Part shown: piece by piece, positions 1 to 8,997 of the stretch
Position numbering within the stretch: the stretch's first letter is position 1
How the letters are laid out: every line of letters starts with the position of its first letter
Assembly: GCF_001590905.1 (NCBI RefSeq)
Contig: NZ_BCTT01000010.1
Coordinates: 1 to 64,000 of the forward strand
Source: Serratia grimesii NBRC 13537
GTDB taxonomy: Bacteria > Pseudomonadota > Gammaproteobacteria > Enterobacterales > Enterobacteriaceae
DNA length: 64,000 nt
Direction: 5' to 3'
The notes under the pieces: generated by a model
What the model was told of the DNA's origin: nothing
Database searches by the model: none
The model's input: only the letters and a program-made list of their open reading frames with translations
Program-made: the position numbers and the translations under genes

Positions 1-68
1 CCATCGCCCGCGTCAAAGCTAAAAAAGCGGCGCAAAGTCTGTCTACAGCAGAGATGGATAAAGAGTAA
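1..68 (+). CDS. rsxC: RsxC (RnfC) electron transport subunit, C-terminal tip only
   Basis: Only the last 21 codons are inside the window. The frame starting at base 3 reads IARVKAKKAAQSLSTAEMDK-E and stops with TAA at 66-68. A lysine/alanine-rich tail of this kind is typical of the C terminus of enterobacterial RsxC/RnfC, the peripheral Fe-S and flavin-binding subunit of the Rsx/Rnf membrane complex that keeps SoxR reduced. The call rests mainly on rsxD, rsxG, rsxE and nth following on the same strand. Unlike E. coli, rsxD does not follow directly: a hairpin and an opposite-strand regulator intervene. Confidence 0.6.
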   Translation, partial: IARVKAKKAAQSLSTAEMDKE

Positions 69-70
69 CG

Positions 71-112
71 AACAGGGGCGCCTTGCAGAACCCAAGGTGC
101 CTCTGTTCCTTA
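71..112 (+). terminator. Hairpin after rsxC
   Basis: A 15-bp inverted repeat with two mismatched pairs (71-85 against 93-107, 7-base loop) starts two bases after the rsxC stop codon. The tail CCTTAATTATT has only a weak T run, so termination may be partial. It would separate rsxABC from rsxDGE. Confidence 0.55.
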
Positions 113-213
113 ATTATTCGTGAATGCCGCTGGCGGCCATTTGAGTACGTAGCACGGTGCGAGTCGTGAGGCTAGCTGAGCAAAACTGGTGGCCCGTCTT
201 ACAAGGGTGTAGC

Positions 214-1107
214 CTAATCGATAGAGATCAGATAGGTGTAATCAACGTCAATCTGGCGCATTTTTGAATCCTGATTCCATTCTTTAGTTTGAATAATTTC
301 CATCTCAACGCTCCCCTTTACCTCATGGCGTAATCCCGGCATCACGTGAGTACTCAGATAAGCAAAGAACTGCGAACACTCTTTCGCTGTGCCTAAATGA
401 TTGATAGAGATATATTCACGCCCGGCAATAGGGATATTATCAATATGGTAACCTGACAAAATGTCCTTTTTATTCTCAGGATCCACCGCCATGATGTGCG
501 TCGTGGAACATTCGCTGCCACCCCGATTACGGACCGAGTGGATACTGTAAACCCGGTGGCAATCGACATTCAGCCCACGGAAGAAATCGGTAAAGATTTC
601 ATCTTTCATCGCCATACAAGACGAATGTTCGATCCCCGTTTCGCCGACAAAATCCAACTGACGCGAGAAACCGACCAGTTGCATGTCCGGCAAAGTCAGG
701 CGCTTAACCTCTGGGTAGTAATCAGCCGCAAAGTTGGCATCAAAACTAAAGCGTGGCATCAGGTTCTTCACATCCCACCGCTCCATCGAACGGTAACGGT
801 TAGGTGTGGTGTCGAAGCGCTGTTTGAACATCCGGGTGAAAGTCTGCTGGGAATCGAAACCCAGTTCGTCTGAAATATCGATAATAGAACGATGGGTAAT
901 ACGTAACGCGACCGCGGCGCGCGTCAAAATGCGTGAGCGAATATAGGTGGCAAGCTGAATACCGGTGATACGTTTGAACTTGCGTTGCAGATGCCACTTG
1001 GAATAGCCGGAAATACGCGCGACTTCGTCCAGGTTTGGCCGTTTCTCCAGATGTATCTCAACCCACTCAATTAATTCTTCAATAAAAAATACATCTTCAT
1101 TAGTCAT
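214..1107 (-). CDS. AraC-family regulator with GyrI-like C-terminal domain (Rob/MarA type)
   Basis: A 297-residue DNA-binding regulator. Residues about 8-108 form a double helix-turn-helix AraC domain of the MarA/SoxS/Rob kind: SGYSKWHLQRKFK in the first HTH and FDSQQTFTRMFKQRF in the second, followed by the usual TPNRYR. Residues about 130-295 look like a GyrI/Rob-type small-molecule-binding domain. The ATG is preceded by a weak ribosome site, and no longer start is needed because the family domain begins at residue 8. The gene lies antisense between rsxC and rsxD, which are normally adjacent. Its target is not known; Rob-like proteins usually act on efflux and stress genes, and that is all that can be inferred. 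Confidence 0.8.
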   Translation of the reverse strand: MTNEDVFFIEELIEWVEIHLEKRPNLDEVARISGYSKWHLQRKFKRITGIQLATYIRSRILTRAAVALRITHRSIIDISDELGFDSQQTFTRMFKQRFDTTPNRYRSMERWDVKNLMPRFSFDANFAADYYPEVKRLTLPDMQLVGFSRQLDFVGETGIEHSSCMAMKDEIFTDFFRGLNVDCHRVYSIHSVRNRGGSECSTTHIMAVDPENKKDILSGYHIDNIPIAGREYISINHLGTAKECSQFFAYLSTHVMPGLRHEVKGSVEMEIIQTKEWNQDSKMRQIDVDYTYLISID

Positions 1108-1211
1108 TAATATACATTCACTAACTTAATAATACCCGGGATAATAACCCACATAGATTATGCAAAAGTTGTTATTTTGTGCGAAAAATGGGGTCTGAAA
1201 TCCCATACTAA

Positions 1212-1349
1212 TCTAAAGGTTATCGCCTGTCGCCGGTCAGTGATGACGACTGTTTCACGATTGCCACACCAAGCTATCCCGGTTTTATCACCAAGAAAAA
1301 TCCAATCGCGCCATTTGCCCATTACGCCAAGGCATACACACCGTGCTAA
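1212..1349 (+). pseudogene. Possible gene remnant upstream of rsxD
   Basis: Between the divergent AraC gene and rsxD, the frame 1212-1349 encodes 45 residues with ordinary protein-like composition (for example [18 protein letters not shown] and [13 protein letters not shown]) and ends in TAA. There is no start codon and a stop lies immediately upstream. It may be the 3' end of a decayed gene. I do not recognise the family and chance is possible. Confidence 0.2.
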
Positions 1350-1389
1350 AAGCTTAATAGCCCTACAATTAAGACGTATTACCCTTGCA

Positions 1390-1418
1390 GTGATTCAGGT
1401 AGAATGCAGCGCTATAAT
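1390..1418 (+). promoter_or_regulatory. Candidate promoter for rsxDGE-nth
   Basis: A perfect -10 hexamer TATAAT (1413-1418) lies 71 bases before the rsxD start. The -35 at 17-bp spacing is weak (GTGATT, 1390-1395). Since rsxC is cut off by a hairpin and an antisense gene, rsxD needs its own promoter, and this is the best candidate in 1108-1488. Otherwise this 381-base gap holds only the possible remnant. Confidence 0.4.
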
Positions 1419-1488
1419 TTTTCCTGCGCCTCCGCTGAGAGGTGCGTTGAACTTGCCAATATACGGTAAAGATAGGTGTAGTTATTCT

Positions 1489-2574
1489 ATGAAGTTCAGG
1501 CCGGTACAACCCACAGCCGCCAAAGGCTTGCACATCGCCAGCTCTCCTTTCACCCACAACCAGCAAAGCACCAGCCGTATTATGCTGTGGGTGATGTTGG
1601 CCTGCATTCCCGGTGTTGCCGCACAGGTATGGTTTTTTGGCTATGGCACCTTGGTTCAAACCGCTCTGGCGATGATCGTCGCGCTGCTGGCGGAAGGTGC
1701 CATCCTCGCCTTGCGTAAACTGCCGGTACGCACTCGGCTGGCGGATAACTCTGCCCTGCTAACCGCCTTGCTACTGGGTATCAGTTTGCCACCGTTGGCA
1801 CCCTGGTGGATGATTGTCATCGGTACTTTCTTCGCCATTGTCATTGCCAAACAGCTGTATGGCGGCCTTGGGCAAAACCCGTTTAACCCAGCAATGGTGG
1901 GTTATGTCGTATTGCTGATTGCTTTCCCGGTGCAGATGACCAGTTGGTTGCCGCCAGATGAGTTACGTGCCACCGCACTGTCATTCCAGGATACTCTGCT
2001 GGCTATTTTCAGTGGCCATACTGCACAAGGCGCCACTATCCATGAATTGCAAATGGGCATTGATGGTATCAGCCAGGCGACGCCATTGGACGGTTTCAAA
2101 ACCGGCCTGCGCAGCGGCCATAGTGTCGAGCAGGTATTACAACAACCGCTCTTCGGTGCTGCGCTCGCCGGTATCGGTTGGCAATGGGTCAACCTCGGTT
2201 TCCTGGCCGGCGGCCTGTTTATGCTTGGCCGCAGACTGATTCATTGGCAGATCCCTTTCAGCATGCTGGCAGCCATCGCAGTGTGCTCCGGTCTGGCCTG
2301 GTGGCTTGATCCAGCGCAGCAAGCCTCACCACTGATTCATCTGTTCTCGGGTGCCAGTATGTTGGGCGCGTTCTTCATCGCTACCGATCCGGTCAGCGCC
2401 TCGACAACACCTAAAGGTCGCCTTATTTATGGCGCATTGGTTGGCGTTCTGGTGTGGCTCATCCGCGTTTACGGTGGCTATCCGGACGGTGTTGCCTTCG
2501 CAGTACTGCTGGCCAACATTACCGTACCGCTCATCGACCACTACACGCAGCCTCGCGTGTATGGCCATCGCTAA
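1489..2574 (+). CDS. rsxD: Ion-translocating oxidoreductase complex subunit D
   Basis: Integral membrane subunit of the Rsx/Rnf electron transport complex, which in enterobacteria feeds electrons to keep SoxR reduced. 361 residues against about 352 in E. coli. The ATG at 1489 gives the usual family N terminus ([16 protein letters not shown]); an upstream in-frame ATG at 1177 adds about 100 residues unlike the family and is rejected. [17 protein letters not shown] holds the threonine that binds FMN covalently in this family, and [16 protein letters not shown] is a conserved membrane segment. The final codons are followed by AAGGAG, which serves rsxG 9 bases on. First gene of rsxD-rsxG-rsxE-nth. 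Confidence 0.96.
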   Translation: MKFRPVQPTAAKGLHIASSPFTHNQQSTSRIMLWVMLACIPGVAAQVWFFGYGTLVQTALAMIVALLAEGAILALRKLPVRTRLADNSALLTALLLGISLPPLAPWWMIVIGTFFAIVIAKQLYGGLGQNPFNPAMVGYVVLLIAFPVQMTSWLPPDELRATALSFQDTLLAIFSGHTAQGATIHELQMGIDGISQATPLDGFKTGLRSGHSVEQVLQQPLFGAALAGIGWQWVNLGFLAGGLFMLGRRLIHWQIPFSMLAAIAVCSGLAWWLDPAQQASPLIHLFSGASMLGAFFIATDPVSASTTPKGRLIYGALVGVLVWLIRVYGGYPDGVAFAVLLANITVPLIDHYTQPRVYGHR

Positions 2575-2583
2575 GGAGCCATA

Positions 2584-3213
2584 ATGCTGAGTTCAATGAG
2601 GAAGCATGGCACCACACTGGCGGTGTTTGCCGCAGTAACCACAGGCCTGACTGCCGTGGTACATAGTCTGACGCAGAAGACCATCGCTCACCAGGCAGCC
2701 TTGCAGCAAAAGGCGCTGCTCGATCAAGTTGTACCGCCGGAAATTTACGATAACAATATGCAAGCCGAGTGTTTTCTGGTCAGCGATCCGGCATTGGGTA
2801 ATAGCGCCCCGCATCGCTTGTATCTGGCGCGGAAGAACGACCAACCCGTCGCAGCCGCATTGGAAACCACCGCACCAGATGGGTACTCCGGCGCAATTAA
2901 ACTCTTGGTCGGTGCTGATTTCACGGGCACCGTGTTCGGTTCGCGAGTGGTGGAACATCACGAAACCCCAGGACTGGGCGATAAAATTGAATTACGTATC
3001 TCGAACTGGATCTCGTTCTTCAGCGGCAAGAAGATTGAAGGCCCGGATGATAAACGCTGGGCAGTGAAGAAAGACGGCGGGATGTTCGATCAATTCACAG
3101 GCGCCACCATCACCCCACGTGCAGTGGTCAATGCGGTTCGGCGTACGGCATTGTATATGGAAACGCTGCCGCCTAAACTTGATAGCTTACCTGCTTGTGG
3201 AGCCAGCGAATGA
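2584..3213 (+). CDS. rsxG: Ion-translocating oxidoreductase complex subunit G (FMN-binding)
   Basis: Membrane-anchored periplasmic FMN subunit of the Rsx/Rnf complex, 209 residues as in E. coli. Residues about 8-25 form the single N-terminal membrane anchor. The flavin attachment motif is present near residue 175 ([14 protein letters not shown]), where the second threonine of TGAT carries FMN through a phosphoester bond. [14 protein letters not shown] is the other conserved block. The AAGGAG at the rsxD stop is the ribosome site. The stop TGA overlaps the rsxE ATG, so rsxG and rsxE are probably translationally coupled. Confidence 0.96.
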   Translation: MLSSMRKHGTTLAVFAAVTTGLTAVVHSLTQKTIAHQAALQQKALLDQVVPPEIYDNNMQAECFLVSDPALGNSAPHRLYLARKNDQPVAAALETTAPDGYSGAIKLLVGADFTGTVFGSRVVEHHETPGLGDKIELRISNWISFFSGKKIEGPDDKRWAVKKDGGMFDQFTGATITPRAVVNAVRRTALYMETLPPKLDSLPACGASE

Positions 3214-3908
3214 GTGAAGCCAAAGATCTGATTGTCCAAGGGTTGTGGAAGAATAACTCCGCGCTGGTGCAATTGCTGGGGATGTGCCCACTGCTGGCTG
3301 TCACCTCCACGGTGACCAATGCCCTCGGGCTGGGATTGGCGACTACGCTGGTCCTGGTACTGACCAACTCCTCGATATCTGCCGTGCGTCGCTGGGTACC
3401 CAATGAAGTGCGTATCCCGATATATGTGATGATCATCGCGGCGGCGGTAAGCATCGTGCAAATGCTGATCAACGCCTATGCCTTTGGCCTTTACCAGTCA
3501 TTGGGGATCTTTATTCCGCTGATCGTCACCAACTGCATTGTGGTAGGTCGTGCCGAAGCCGTAGCCTCTAAAAAACCGGTTGGTCTTTCAGCGCTGGATG
3601 GTTTGGCGATTGGTCTGGGCGCCACCGGTGTGATGGTAACTTTGGGCGCAATGCGCGAACTCCTGGGCAATGGTACCCTGTTTGACGGTGCCGATATGTT
3701 GTTGGGGAGCTGGGCCAAGGTACTGCGTATTGAAGTCGTTCATTTCGACAGTCCTTTCCTGCTGGCCATGTTGCCACCTGGAGCCTTCATCGGCTTGGGA
3801 TTGTTGTTGGCCGTAAAATACCTGATTGATGAACGGATGAAAGCACGCACGGCAAAAGCGCTAACTACCGAAGCAGTGTTGGGTCAAGGACAGGCAGAGA
3901 AAGCATAA
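3210..3908 (+). CDS. rsxE: Ion-translocating oxidoreductase complex subunit E
   Basis: Polytopic inner-membrane subunit of the Rsx/Rnf complex, paired with RsxA in the membrane core. 232 residues. The start at 3210 ([20 protein letters not shown]) is the family start and overlaps the rsxG stop by 4 bases; an upstream in-frame start at 3195 would lie inside rsxG. About six hydrophobic segments are visible, with the conserved [10 protein letters not shown] and [12 protein letters not shown] stretches. The stop TAA shares one base with the nth ATG (TAATG), indicating coupling of the whole rsxDGE-nth unit. Confidence 0.96.
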   Translation: MSEAKDLIVQGLWKNNSALVQLLGMCPLLAVTSTVTNALGLGLATTLVLVLTNSSISAVRRWVPNEVRIPIYVMIIAAAVSIVQMLINAYAFGLYQSLGIFIPLIVTNCIVVGRAEAVASKKPVGLSALDGLAIGLGATGVMVTLGAMRELLGNGTLFDGADMLLGSWAKVLRIEVVHFDSPFLLAMLPPGAFIGLGLLLAVKYLIDERMKARTAKALTTEAVLGQGQAEKA

Positions 3909-4549
3909 TGAACAAGCAAAAACGGCTGGAAATTCTTACCCGGCTGCGCGACAACAACCCACAGCCAACCACCGAATTGGTGTACACCACGCCGTTTGAA
4001 CTGTTGATCTCAGTGCTGCTTTCCGCACAGGCCACCGATGTCAGCGTAAATAAAGCGACCGCCAAGCTTTATCCGGTCGCCAATACGCCGGCGGCGATGC
4101 TGGCATTGGGTGTCGACGGCGTTAAAAACTATATCAAGACCATCGGCCTGTTTAACAGTAAGGCCGAGAACGTGATCAAAACCTGTCGCATGCTGCTGGA
4201 GCTGCACGGCGGTGAGGTACCTGAAGATCGCGCAGCGTTGGAAGCCCTGCCCGGTGTTGGCCGAAAAACCGCTAACGTGGTGCTTAATACGGCCTTTGGC
4301 TGGCCAACCATTGCTGTAGATACCCATATCTTCCGCGTCTGCAATCGCACTAATTTCGCACCCGGCAAGAATGTCGATTTGGTTGAAGAGAAGCTATTAA
4401 AGGTTGTACCCGCAGAATTTAAGGTTGACTGCCATCACTGGCTGATTCTGCACGGCCGCTACACCTGTATTGCACGTAAACCGCGCTGCGGCTCCTGCAT
4501 CATTGAAGATCTCTGTGAGTTTAAAGAGAAGGTTTATCCTGACGCCTGA
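3908..4549 (+). CDS. nth: Endonuclease III
   Basis: Bifunctional DNA glycosylase/AP lyase that removes oxidised pyrimidines in base-excision repair. 213 residues. All key residues sit at the E. coli numbers: the helix-hairpin-helix LPGVGRKTANVV with catalytic Lys120, Asp138 in AVDTHIFRV, and the 4Fe-4S cluster cysteines 187, 194, 197 and 203. It is the last gene of the rsx operon, overlapping rsxE by one base, the conserved enterobacterial arrangement. A short GC-rich inverted repeat (4557-4562 with 4570-4575) follows but has no T run. Confidence 0.98.
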   Translation: MNKQKRLEILTRLRDNNPQPTTELVYTTPFELLISVLLSAQATDVSVNKATAKLYPVANTPAAMLALGVDGVKNYIKTIGLFNSKAENVIKTCRMLLELHGGEVPEDRAALEALPGVGRKTANVVLNTAFGWPTIAVDTHIFRVCNRTNFAPGKNVDLVEEKLLKVVPAEFKVDCHHWLILHGRYTCIARKPRCGSCIIEDLCEFKEKVYPDA

Positions 4550-5156
4550 TCCTGTTGGGCGCCAACATCGCGCCCATGCTTCATCACGCCGATACCATCA
4601 GCCTATTTTTTATCAGAAATGTGATATCAAACAGCAGTAACCTTGGTGTTATCGAGGATTTCAGTAGAAAACCCACTTCCCGCTTATTTTCAAGCGAAAA
4701 TTTAGTCAAAAATTGCGGCAAACTTCACGTTTTGACGATCACATTGTCGTCACAACCACCAGCACCATTTTCCTAAATTTCTATAATTTTACAAAACCCG
4801 CCATATGCACAACAATCCAATGGATTAATCACCCCACCTACTGATATGAACTATCAAAATGCATTACAGCAGAATATATCACTGTTTAAATTACGTATAG
4901 CTTTTAATCAAAACAAAAACTCGGCAAAACAAATAAAGTCGAACGTTAATGCTGCATAACATTTGTAACATGGTTGTTTCACTTCGCGAACGTTATATGT
5001 AACAGGATATGACAAACACCTTGCCTCGTTGACAAAGATAGTGAACATTAACCGCCGTCATCCCATCCTATAACAACGCAGAAGGATGCAGTCCTGCATC
5101 ACCTTTTGCAATTTCTCGTCTCTCTGGGACGGGGCAGTGAAAAATCAGAGGTACCA
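4550..5156 (+). promoter_or_regulatory. dtpA upstream region with OmpR-like sites
   Basis: A 607-base gap, AT-rich from about 4600. Two TTGTAACA/ATGTAACA cores (ATTTGTAACATGG at 4961-4973 and TTATATGTAACAGG at 4993-5006) are spaced about 35 bases apart and resemble half of the OmpR consensus. In E. coli dtpA (tppB) is known to be OmpR-activated, so these are candidate OmpR sites. Short open frames here lack family resemblance or convincing ribosome sites and are not called. Confidence 0.4.
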
Positions 5157-6677
5157 GTGTCAACAGCAAACAACAACAGCGAACACCCTGAAAGCGTCAG
5201 TTTGAACGCTTTCAAACAACCTAAGGCGTTTTACCTGATCTTCTCGATCGAACTCTGGGAACGTTTTGGTTATTACGGCCTGCAAGGCATCATGGCAGTT
5301 TACCTGGTCAAAATGCTTGGCCTGAGTGAAGCCGACTCGATTACCCTGTTCTCTTCCTTCAGTGCGCTGGTCTATGGCTTCGTTGCCATCGGCGGCTGGC
5401 TTGGGGACAAAGTGCTGGGCTCCAAGCGCGTGATCGTGCTGGGTGCGCTGGTATTAGCCGTCGGCTATGCCATGGTGGCGTATTCCGGTCATGAGATTTT
5501 CTGGGTGTACCTGGGTATGGCAACCATCGCCGTGGGTAGCGGCCTGTTCAAAGCCAACCCATCCTCCCTGCTGTCAACCTGCTATGAGAAAGACGACCCG
5601 CGTTTGGACGGTGCATTCACCATGTACTACATGTCCGTTAACATCGGTTCTTTCCTGTCAATGTTGGCTACGCCATGGCTGGCAGTGAAATATGGTTGGA
5701 GCGTCGCGTTCTCACTGAGCGTGGTCGGCATGCTGATCACCCTGGTGAACTTTATGGTTTGCCACAAGTGGGTGAAACAACACGGTTCCAAGCCTGACTT
5801 TAAACCATTGCACATGCAGAAATTGCTGATGGTGCTGGTAGGTGTCGTTGCACTGGTCGCCATTTCAAGCTGGCTGTTGCATAACCAGGTGATTGCACGT
5901 TGGGCACTGGCAATTATCTCCGTTGGTATCGTCATTGTGTTCGCCAAAGAAGCCTTTGCGATGCACGGTGCTGCACGTCGTAAGATGATTGTTGCCTTCC
6001 TGCTGATGCTGGAAGCCGTGGTGTTCTTCGTTCTGTACGCCCAGATGCCAACCTCTCTGAACTTCTTTGCCATCCACAACGTTGAGCACAACATTCTCGG
6101 CCTGGCATTTGAACCTGAGCAATATCAGGCGCTGAATCCGTTCTGGATCATGCTGGCCAGCCCGATTCTGGCGGCCCTGTATAACAAGATGGGCGACCGT
6201 CTGCCAATGCCACACAAGTTCGCTTTCGGCATGATTCTGTGTTCGGGTGCGTTCCTGGTGCTGCCGTGGGGTGCCAGCTTTGCCAATGACCAAGGCATCG
6301 TTTCCGTTAACTGGCTGATCCTGAGCTATGCGTTGCAGAGTATCGGTGAGCTGATGATTTCCGGTTTGGGTCTGGCCATGGTGGCGCAACTGGTACCACA
6401 ACGTCTGATGGGCTTTATCATGGGATCTTGGTTCCTGACCACCGCGGCAGCTGCACTGATCGCCGGTAAGGTTGCCGGGTTGACTGCCGTTCCTAGCGAC
6501 ATCAACGATGCTCACGCTTCATTGGCCATCTATAGCCACGTATTTATGCAAATCGGTATTGCTACCGCCGTGATCGCCATCCTGATGATGCTGACCGCGC
6601 CGAAGCTGTACCGCATGACGCTGGATACCGCAGAAGATACCGATAAGAAAGCGCAGGCTGCTGCTGTAGCCAACTAA
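5157..6677 (+). CDS. dtpA: Dipeptide/tripeptide:H+ symporter DtpA (TppB), POT family
   Basis: Proton-coupled uptake of di- and tripeptides across the inner membrane. 506 residues against 500 in E. coli. POT signatures are clear: [10 protein letters not shown] (ExxERFxYYG) near residue 35, the [17 protein letters not shown] segment, and [13 protein letters not shown]. About 14 membrane segments are expected. I chose the GTG at 5157 (VSTANNN...[11 protein letters not shown]) because it matches the E. coli N terminus and has AGAGG five bases upstream; an ATG at 5106 would add 17 residues with no counterpart. It follows nth as in E. coli, but gstA, next in E. coli, is 12.6 kb away here. Confidence 0.96.
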   Translation: MSTANNNSEHPESVSLNAFKQPKAFYLIFSIELWERFGYYGLQGIMAVYLVKMLGLSEADSITLFSSFSALVYGFVAIGGWLGDKVLGSKRVIVLGALVLAVGYAMVAYSGHEIFWVYLGMATIAVGSGLFKANPSSLLSTCYEKDDPRLDGAFTMYYMSVNIGSFLSMLATPWLAVKYGWSVAFSLSVVGMLITLVNFMVCHKWVKQHGSKPDFKPLHMQKLLMVLVGVVALVAISSWLLHNQVIARWALAIISVGIVIVFAKEAFAMHGAARRKMIVAFLLMLEAVVFFVLYAQMPTSLNFFAIHNVEHNILGLAFEPEQYQALNPFWIMLASPILAALYNKMGDRLPMPHKFAFGMILCSGAFLVLPWGASFANDQGIVSVNWLILSYALQSIGELMISGLGLAMVAQLVPQRLMGFIMGSWFLTTAAAALIAGKVAGLTAVPSDINDAHASLAIYSHVFMQIGIATAVIAILMMLTAPKLYRMTLDTAEDTDKKAQAAAVAN

Positions 6678-6707
6678 TCGCTGACGACGGTTTCAGACAG
6701 GTAAAAG

Positions 6708-6740
6708 AAAGCCGGGGCATTAATTTGCCCCGGCTTTTTT
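6708..6740 (+). terminator. Terminator between dtpA and the oligopeptidase gene
   Basis: GCCGGGGCA (6711-6719) pairs perfectly with TGCCCCGGC (6726-6734) across a 6-base loop and is followed by TTTTTT. An A-rich run on the other side makes it usable from both strands, serving the two convergent genes. Confidence 0.9.
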
Positions 6741-6747
6741 ATGCGGC

Positions 6748-8904
6748 TCAAACAGTGGCTTTAGCGCTCAGATTGACCCACATGAACTCACTGACCAATG
6801 CCCCATGAAACGCGGACTGTTTTTTATCCGCCGCAGCACTGTGCCCACCCTCTGTGTTTTCATAGAAGTAGACCTGCTGGTAGCCCATATTCTGCATGCG
6901 AGCCGCCATTTTACGTGCATGTGATGGGTTAACCCGGTCGTCACTGGTGGCGGTGTAAAACAGCACCGGCGGGTAGGACACACCGGCTTTGATATTGTGA
7001 TACGGCGAGAAGGTTTTGATGTAGGCCCACTCTTCCGGTTTGCTCGGGTCGCCATATTCAGCGATCCACGACGCACCAGCAGACAACTGGGTATACCGTT
7101 GCATATCCAGCAGTGGCACTTCACAGACAATACACCCAAACAACTGCGGGTAAAGTGTCAGCATATTACCTACCAATAACCCCCCATTGCTCCCACCACG
7201 CGCACCCAGATGTTGTGACGATGTCACTTTTCGGGCAATCAAATCCTGTGCCACAGCGGCAAAATCTTCATAAGCCCGGTGGCGGTTTTGTTTTAGCGCA
7301 GCCTGATGCCAGGCGGGACCATATTCGCCGCCACCACGGATATTCGCCACTACATATACGCCACCACGTTCAAGCCAGGTCGGTGCCTTCGCACCCATAT
7401 AGCCCGGTAACAACGACACTTCGAATCCGCCATAGCCGTACAACAGCGTCGGGTTGCTGCCATCCAATTTAATGCCCTTGGCCGCGATCTGGAAATACGG
7501 TACCTGTGTACCGTCTTTAGAAGCAGCGAAATGCTGGCTGACCTGATAACCGCTGGCATCAAAGTCCTGTGGCCCCTGCTTCAACAGTTCCGCGTCACCG
7601 CCATCGAGATTGCCCAGATACAGCGAAGTCGGTTGCAGGAATCCGCTGATGGTCAGGAAATAATCGTTGGTTTCATCATCAATACCACCGGCCGAAATGG
7701 TGCTGATCGCACCAGGTTTGCCCAGCGGTTTGCGTTGCCAGGTTGTTCCCTGTGGCGTCAGTACTTCCAATCGGTTGACCACATTGTCCATGATACTGAG
7801 GATCAAATGGTCGCGCGTGGTGCTGTAACCACTCAGCGCAGCCTGTGCCGTCGGGGTGAATAATACTGTCAGCTCACGCTTGCCCGCTAAATAATCATCA
7901 AAATGGGTCGCCAGCAGAGCGCCGGAAGGATAACGCACACCGCCAACGTCCCAGTCGCTGCTCGGTTTAATCAACAACCACTCACGGTGCGTGCTGAACT
8001 CAGCGTCAGCGGGAATATCAATTTTGACCTGTTGGTCTTGCGCGGTCAGCAGATAGGTTTCACGGCGGTAGAAATCCAGGTTGCGACCCACGTAGTTCCG
8101 TTCAAACCCCGGCGTGTGGTCGTGATAGGCAAACACTGCCATGTCCTGTGGCTGCGCTTCATACAGCGTCTGGGCGGTACTCAAAGGTGTACCGCGCTTC
8201 CAGCGCTTGGCAATGCGCGCATAACCGGACTGGGTCATCGATCCCGCACCAAAATCGGTGGCGACAAACAACGTGTCCTTATCAATCCACGAAGCCTGGC
8301 TTTTCGCCACTGGCAAGGCAAAGCCGTCTTTCACAAACTGTTTGCTGACAAGGTCAAACTCGCGAATCTCAGTGGCGTCGCCTCCGTCCGGTGACAGCTC
8401 TACCAGGCAATAACGGTATTCGGGTGCCAGTGATTGTGAACCGTGGAATACCCAGTCTTTGCCCTCTGCCTTGCCCAGCGCATCGATATCCAACACCGTT
8501 TCCCAGGCGGGTTTGGCTTTACGGTACTCCTGAAGCGTGGTCCGTCTCCATAAGCCTCGCGGGTTGGTTTGATCCTGCCAAAAGTTGTAATAGTAATTGC
8601 CACGTTTGGCGACCCACGGAATTTGGCTGTCTTTATTCAGGATGTCCAACACCTGCGTTTCCACCTGCCGGAAATCTGCGCTTTGAGCAAAGCGAGCAGT
8701 GGTACGCTGGTTTTCCTGTTTTATCCACGTCTGTGCGGCCTTGCCCTGCAACTCTTCCAGCCACAGGAACTCGTCGGTGGCATGAGTGCCCCCTTCTGCT
8801 GCCATCGCCAGGCGGATACTGTTGGGTAATGAAGTCATCGCGAATACGGCTCCTGCGGTTTGTGCACTGAGTTTAATAAACTGGCGTCGATTAGTGACCG
8901 TCAA
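6748..8904 (-). CDS. Tat-exported prolyl oligopeptidase family serine peptidase
   Basis: About 718-residue serine peptidase of family S9. The N-terminal part (to about residue 420) should form the beta-propeller that admits short peptides; the C-terminal alpha/beta-hydrolase domain carries GGSNGG (Ser about 572), the Asp of DDRV (about 655-656) and His of EGGH (about 688). The N terminus has a twin-arginine signal, TNRRQFIKLSAQTAGAVFA, so a folded periplasmic enzyme is inferred. I prefer a TTG start at 8904, which has AGGGAG seven bases upstream; a GTG at 8967 has no ribosome site. The gene is single, convergent with dtpA, and marks the start of the accessory block. Most oligopeptidase B/POP enzymes are cytosolic, so the Tat signal is noteworthy. 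Confidence 0.88.
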   Translation of the reverse strand: MTVTNRRQFIKLSAQTAGAVFAMTSLPNSIRLAMAAEGGTHATDEFLWLEELQGKAAQTWIKQENQRTTARFAQSADFRQVETQVLDILNKDSQIPWVAKRGNYYYNFWQDQTNPRGLWRRTTLQEYRKAKPAWETVLDIDALGKAEGKDWVFHGSQSLAPEYRYCLVELSPDGGDATEIREFDLVSKQFVKDGFALPVAKSQASWIDKDTLFVATDFGAGSMTQSGYARIAKRWKRGTPLSTAQTLYEAQPQDMAVFAYHDHTPGFERNYVGRNLDFYRRETYLLTAQDQQVKIDIPADAEFSTHREWLLIKPSSDWDVGGVRYPSGALLATHFDDYLAGKRELTVLFTPTAQAALSGYSTTRDHLILSIMDNVVNRLEVLTPQGTTWQRKPLGKPGAISTISAGGIDDETNDYFLTISGFLQPTSLYLGNLDGGDAELLKQGPQDFDASGYQVSQHFAASKDGTQVPYFQIAAKGIKLDGSNPTLLYGYGGFEVSLLPGYMGAKAPTWLERGGVYVVANIRGGGEYGPAWHQAALKQNRHRAYEDFAAVAQDLIARKVTSSQHLGARGGSNGGLLVGNMLTLYPQLFGCIVCEVPLLDMQRYTQLSAGASWIAEYGDPSKPEEWAYIKTFSPYHNIKAGVSYPPVLFYTATSDDRVNPSHARKMAARMQNMGYQQVYFYENTEGGHSAAADKKQSAFHGALVSEFMWVNLSAKATV

Positions 8905-8997
8905 AATCAAGCTCCCTCTCTTGGATAAATAAGACTCATTTTCAATAAAGTAGGTGTTTGACAACACAGAGTCAAAGCTTGTGCCCCTACCGTTGAG

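Noticed and set aside
1177-1488. N-terminal extension of rsxD from an upstream ATG
   Set aside because: The extra 104 residues resemble no RsxD; the family start and size fit ATG 1489.
4555-4776. 73-residue frame after nth
   Set aside because: Lies in the AT-rich dtpA upstream region, lacks a ribosome site and resembles no family.
5865-6515. 216-residue open frame antisense to dtpA
   Set aside because: Gln/His-rich shadow translation of a membrane protein gene.
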